This document shows positions 24,461-25,390 of a DNA stretch of 25,390 nucleotides, in pieces. Below the pieces are notes generated by a model that did not search any database, had not been told where the DNA came from, and was given only the letters and a program-made list of their open reading frames with translations. The stretch covers positions 1 to 25,390 of IMG/VR virus record IMGVR_UViG_3300031857_001254. One strand, given 5' to 3'. Every line of letters begins with the position of its first letter. The first letter of the stretch is position 1. The position numbers were made by a program, and so were the translations under genes. Origin of the DNA: a virus.

Positions 24461-25390
24461 TAAATGTGGAATCGAAGCTCTTATATCGAACCAAGGAAAA
24501 GGTTTTTGTGAGACTTGTCGAGTTTTGGACATTAAAGAACAACGAAGTCGTAAATATTTTGAAAAAAAAGAGCAAGAGAGGTTAGAGTTATTTTATAGGG
24601 ATTGTCCGATTTGTGGGAAAGTAATAACCTATAAAACAAGTAATGGATGTTATAAAGCTAATAAAAAAAACACATCTTGTTTGACTTGTTGTAAAATGGG
24701 CGAAAAAAATCCTTTTTATGGTAAAATCCATACCGCTGAAAGTATGGATAGAATGAAGAAGACCACACTAGAAAGTGAAAAAAGAAAAGACTTTTGGAAA
24801 AGACAACAAACACAAGAATTTAGAGATAAATTAAGTGAAACTTTAAAGATAAGACAACCAAATAAAGGTAAGGGTTATTATAAAGCGTGGATTAGAGATT
24901 ATGGGTTAGAAGTTGCAAACCAAATGGTAAAAGAATTTGGTGATAGAATATCTAAAACAGCTAAAGGTAAACGCTTAGGGATACCACCAAAACACGGGAT
25001 TGCATGTGGTAACGGATGGTCTGGTTGGTATAAAGAATATTTCTTTAGAAGTGTTGGTGAGTTAAGTTTTATAATAAATGTGATTGAGAGATTTGGATTT
25101 AATGCGATTTCGGCTGAAAGTCAGAAATATAAAGTGCGTTATTTTATAGATGGTTTTGAAAGAAATTATTTTCCGGACTTTGTTTTAAATGATAAGTACG
25201 TAGTTGAATGTAAACCAAAAAAATTACAAGAAATACCTCATAATAAAATTAAGTTTGATGCCGCTAAATTAAAATTCAAAGAAGATGGTTTAATCTTTAA
25301 GGTTGTTGACATTCCAATTATTGATTTTAATCTATTATTAGATTTACATGATAAGGATTTAATAAAATTTTCTAAAAAAACAAATGAAAA
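24441..25390 (+). CDS. Homing endonuclease with NUMOD3 and PD-(D/E)xK motifs, 3' end cut by window
   Basis: The frame runs from ATG 24441 to the window edge (316 full codons). Two Cys sets suggest zinc ribbons (Cys6, 9, 23, 26; Cys55, 58, 80, 83). A NUMOD3-like motif GEKNPFYGKIHT (about 87-98) follows, known from homing endonucleases as a DNA-binding element. Near the C-terminus are a Ser-Val-Gly-Glu (SVGEL, Glu207) and a PD-(D/E)xK core: FPDFVLNDKYVVECKPKK with Asp246, Glu256 and Lys258. These are nuclease residues, so DNA cutting is inferred. It overlaps the ribbon-helix-helix gene and lies downstream of uvsX. It differs in nuclease type from the endonuclease at 4352, so the two were acquired separately. 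Confidence 0.85.
   Translation, partial: MEKKICNKCGIEALISNQGKGFCETCRVLDIKEQRSRKYFEKKEQERLELFYRDCPICGKVITYKTSNGCYKANKKNTSCLTCCKMGEKNPFYGKIHTAESMDRMKKTTLESEKRKDFWKRQQTQEFRDKLSETLKIRQPNKGKGYYKAWIRDYGLEVANQMVKEFGDRISKTAKGKRLGIPPKHGIACGNGWSGWYKEYFFRSVGELSFIINVIERFGFNAISAESQKYKVRYFIDGFERNYFPDFVLNDKYVVECKPKKLQEIPHNKIKFDAAKLKFKEDGLIFKVVDIPIIDFNLLLDLHDKDLIKFSKKTNE

Noticed and set aside
1-25390. Stop-codon reassignment, since no gene ends in TAG
   Set aside because: Frames as long as 2130 codons are open under the standard code with no internal TAG, and TAA preference is explained by AT richness.
1-25390. tRNA genes
   Set aside because: I saw no cloverleaf-like stretch or recognisable T-loop sequence between genes; a tRNA search program would settle it.

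Overview
The window looks like part of the genome of a tailed, contractile-tail (T4-like) phage that infects a member of the Bacteroidota. It is very AT-rich by eye, packed with genes, and has almost no Shine-Dalgarno sequences; starts sit behind A/T-rich stretches. TAA dominates as stop codon, with two TGA stops. A perfect Bacteroidota-type promoter (TTTG-N19-TAGCTTTG) drives the left-hand gene block, and near matches sit before the ssb-like and uvsX-like genes. The phage assignment rests on the tail tube, gp26-like, tape-measure, gp53-like, giant baseplate, gp32-like and UvsX-like proteins.

Left block (1-2789, minus strand): nine tightly packed, partly overlapping small genes transcribed leftward from a promoter at 2810-2840. 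Only thyX (flavin-dependent thymidylate synthase) has a clear enzymatic identity. The others are small unknowns, including a 45-residue gene (2229-2366), a two-helix membrane protein, and a protein that appears to join a phage-type N-terminal domain to an MbcA/ParS/Xre (DUF2384) toxin-binding domain. The layout suggests an early or host-takeover operon.

Central block (2853-21468, plus strand): a late virion module. In order it holds a HAD-like protein, a tail tube protein, a free-standing homing endonuclease, a gp26-like baseplate protein overlapping a small ORF (possible +1 frameshift), a tape-measure-like protein, a 1580-residue baseplate/tube-initiator-like protein, a gp53/LysM-like wedge protein, a 2130-residue baseplate hub-like protein, and two small proteins of unknown role. 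Most transcription-unit starts in this block are preceded by TATTTATA or TATTTATT, a candidate late promoter element. The module ends at a clear hairpin terminator (21481-21524).

Right block (21582-25390, plus strand): replication and recombination genes. A gp32-like single-strand DNA-binding protein is followed by a second terminator, a leucine-rich-repeat protein with a possible capsid-targeting N-terminus, a UvsX/RecA-like recombinase, and a mobile cassette of a ribbon-helix-helix protein overlapping a NUMOD3/PD-(D/E)xK homing endonuclease that runs off the window. ThyX, SSB and UvsX fit DNA metabolism; the central block builds the tail tube and baseplate. I saw no tRNA, rRNA, CRISPR array or insertion sequence, and no gap over 300 bases without a gene.
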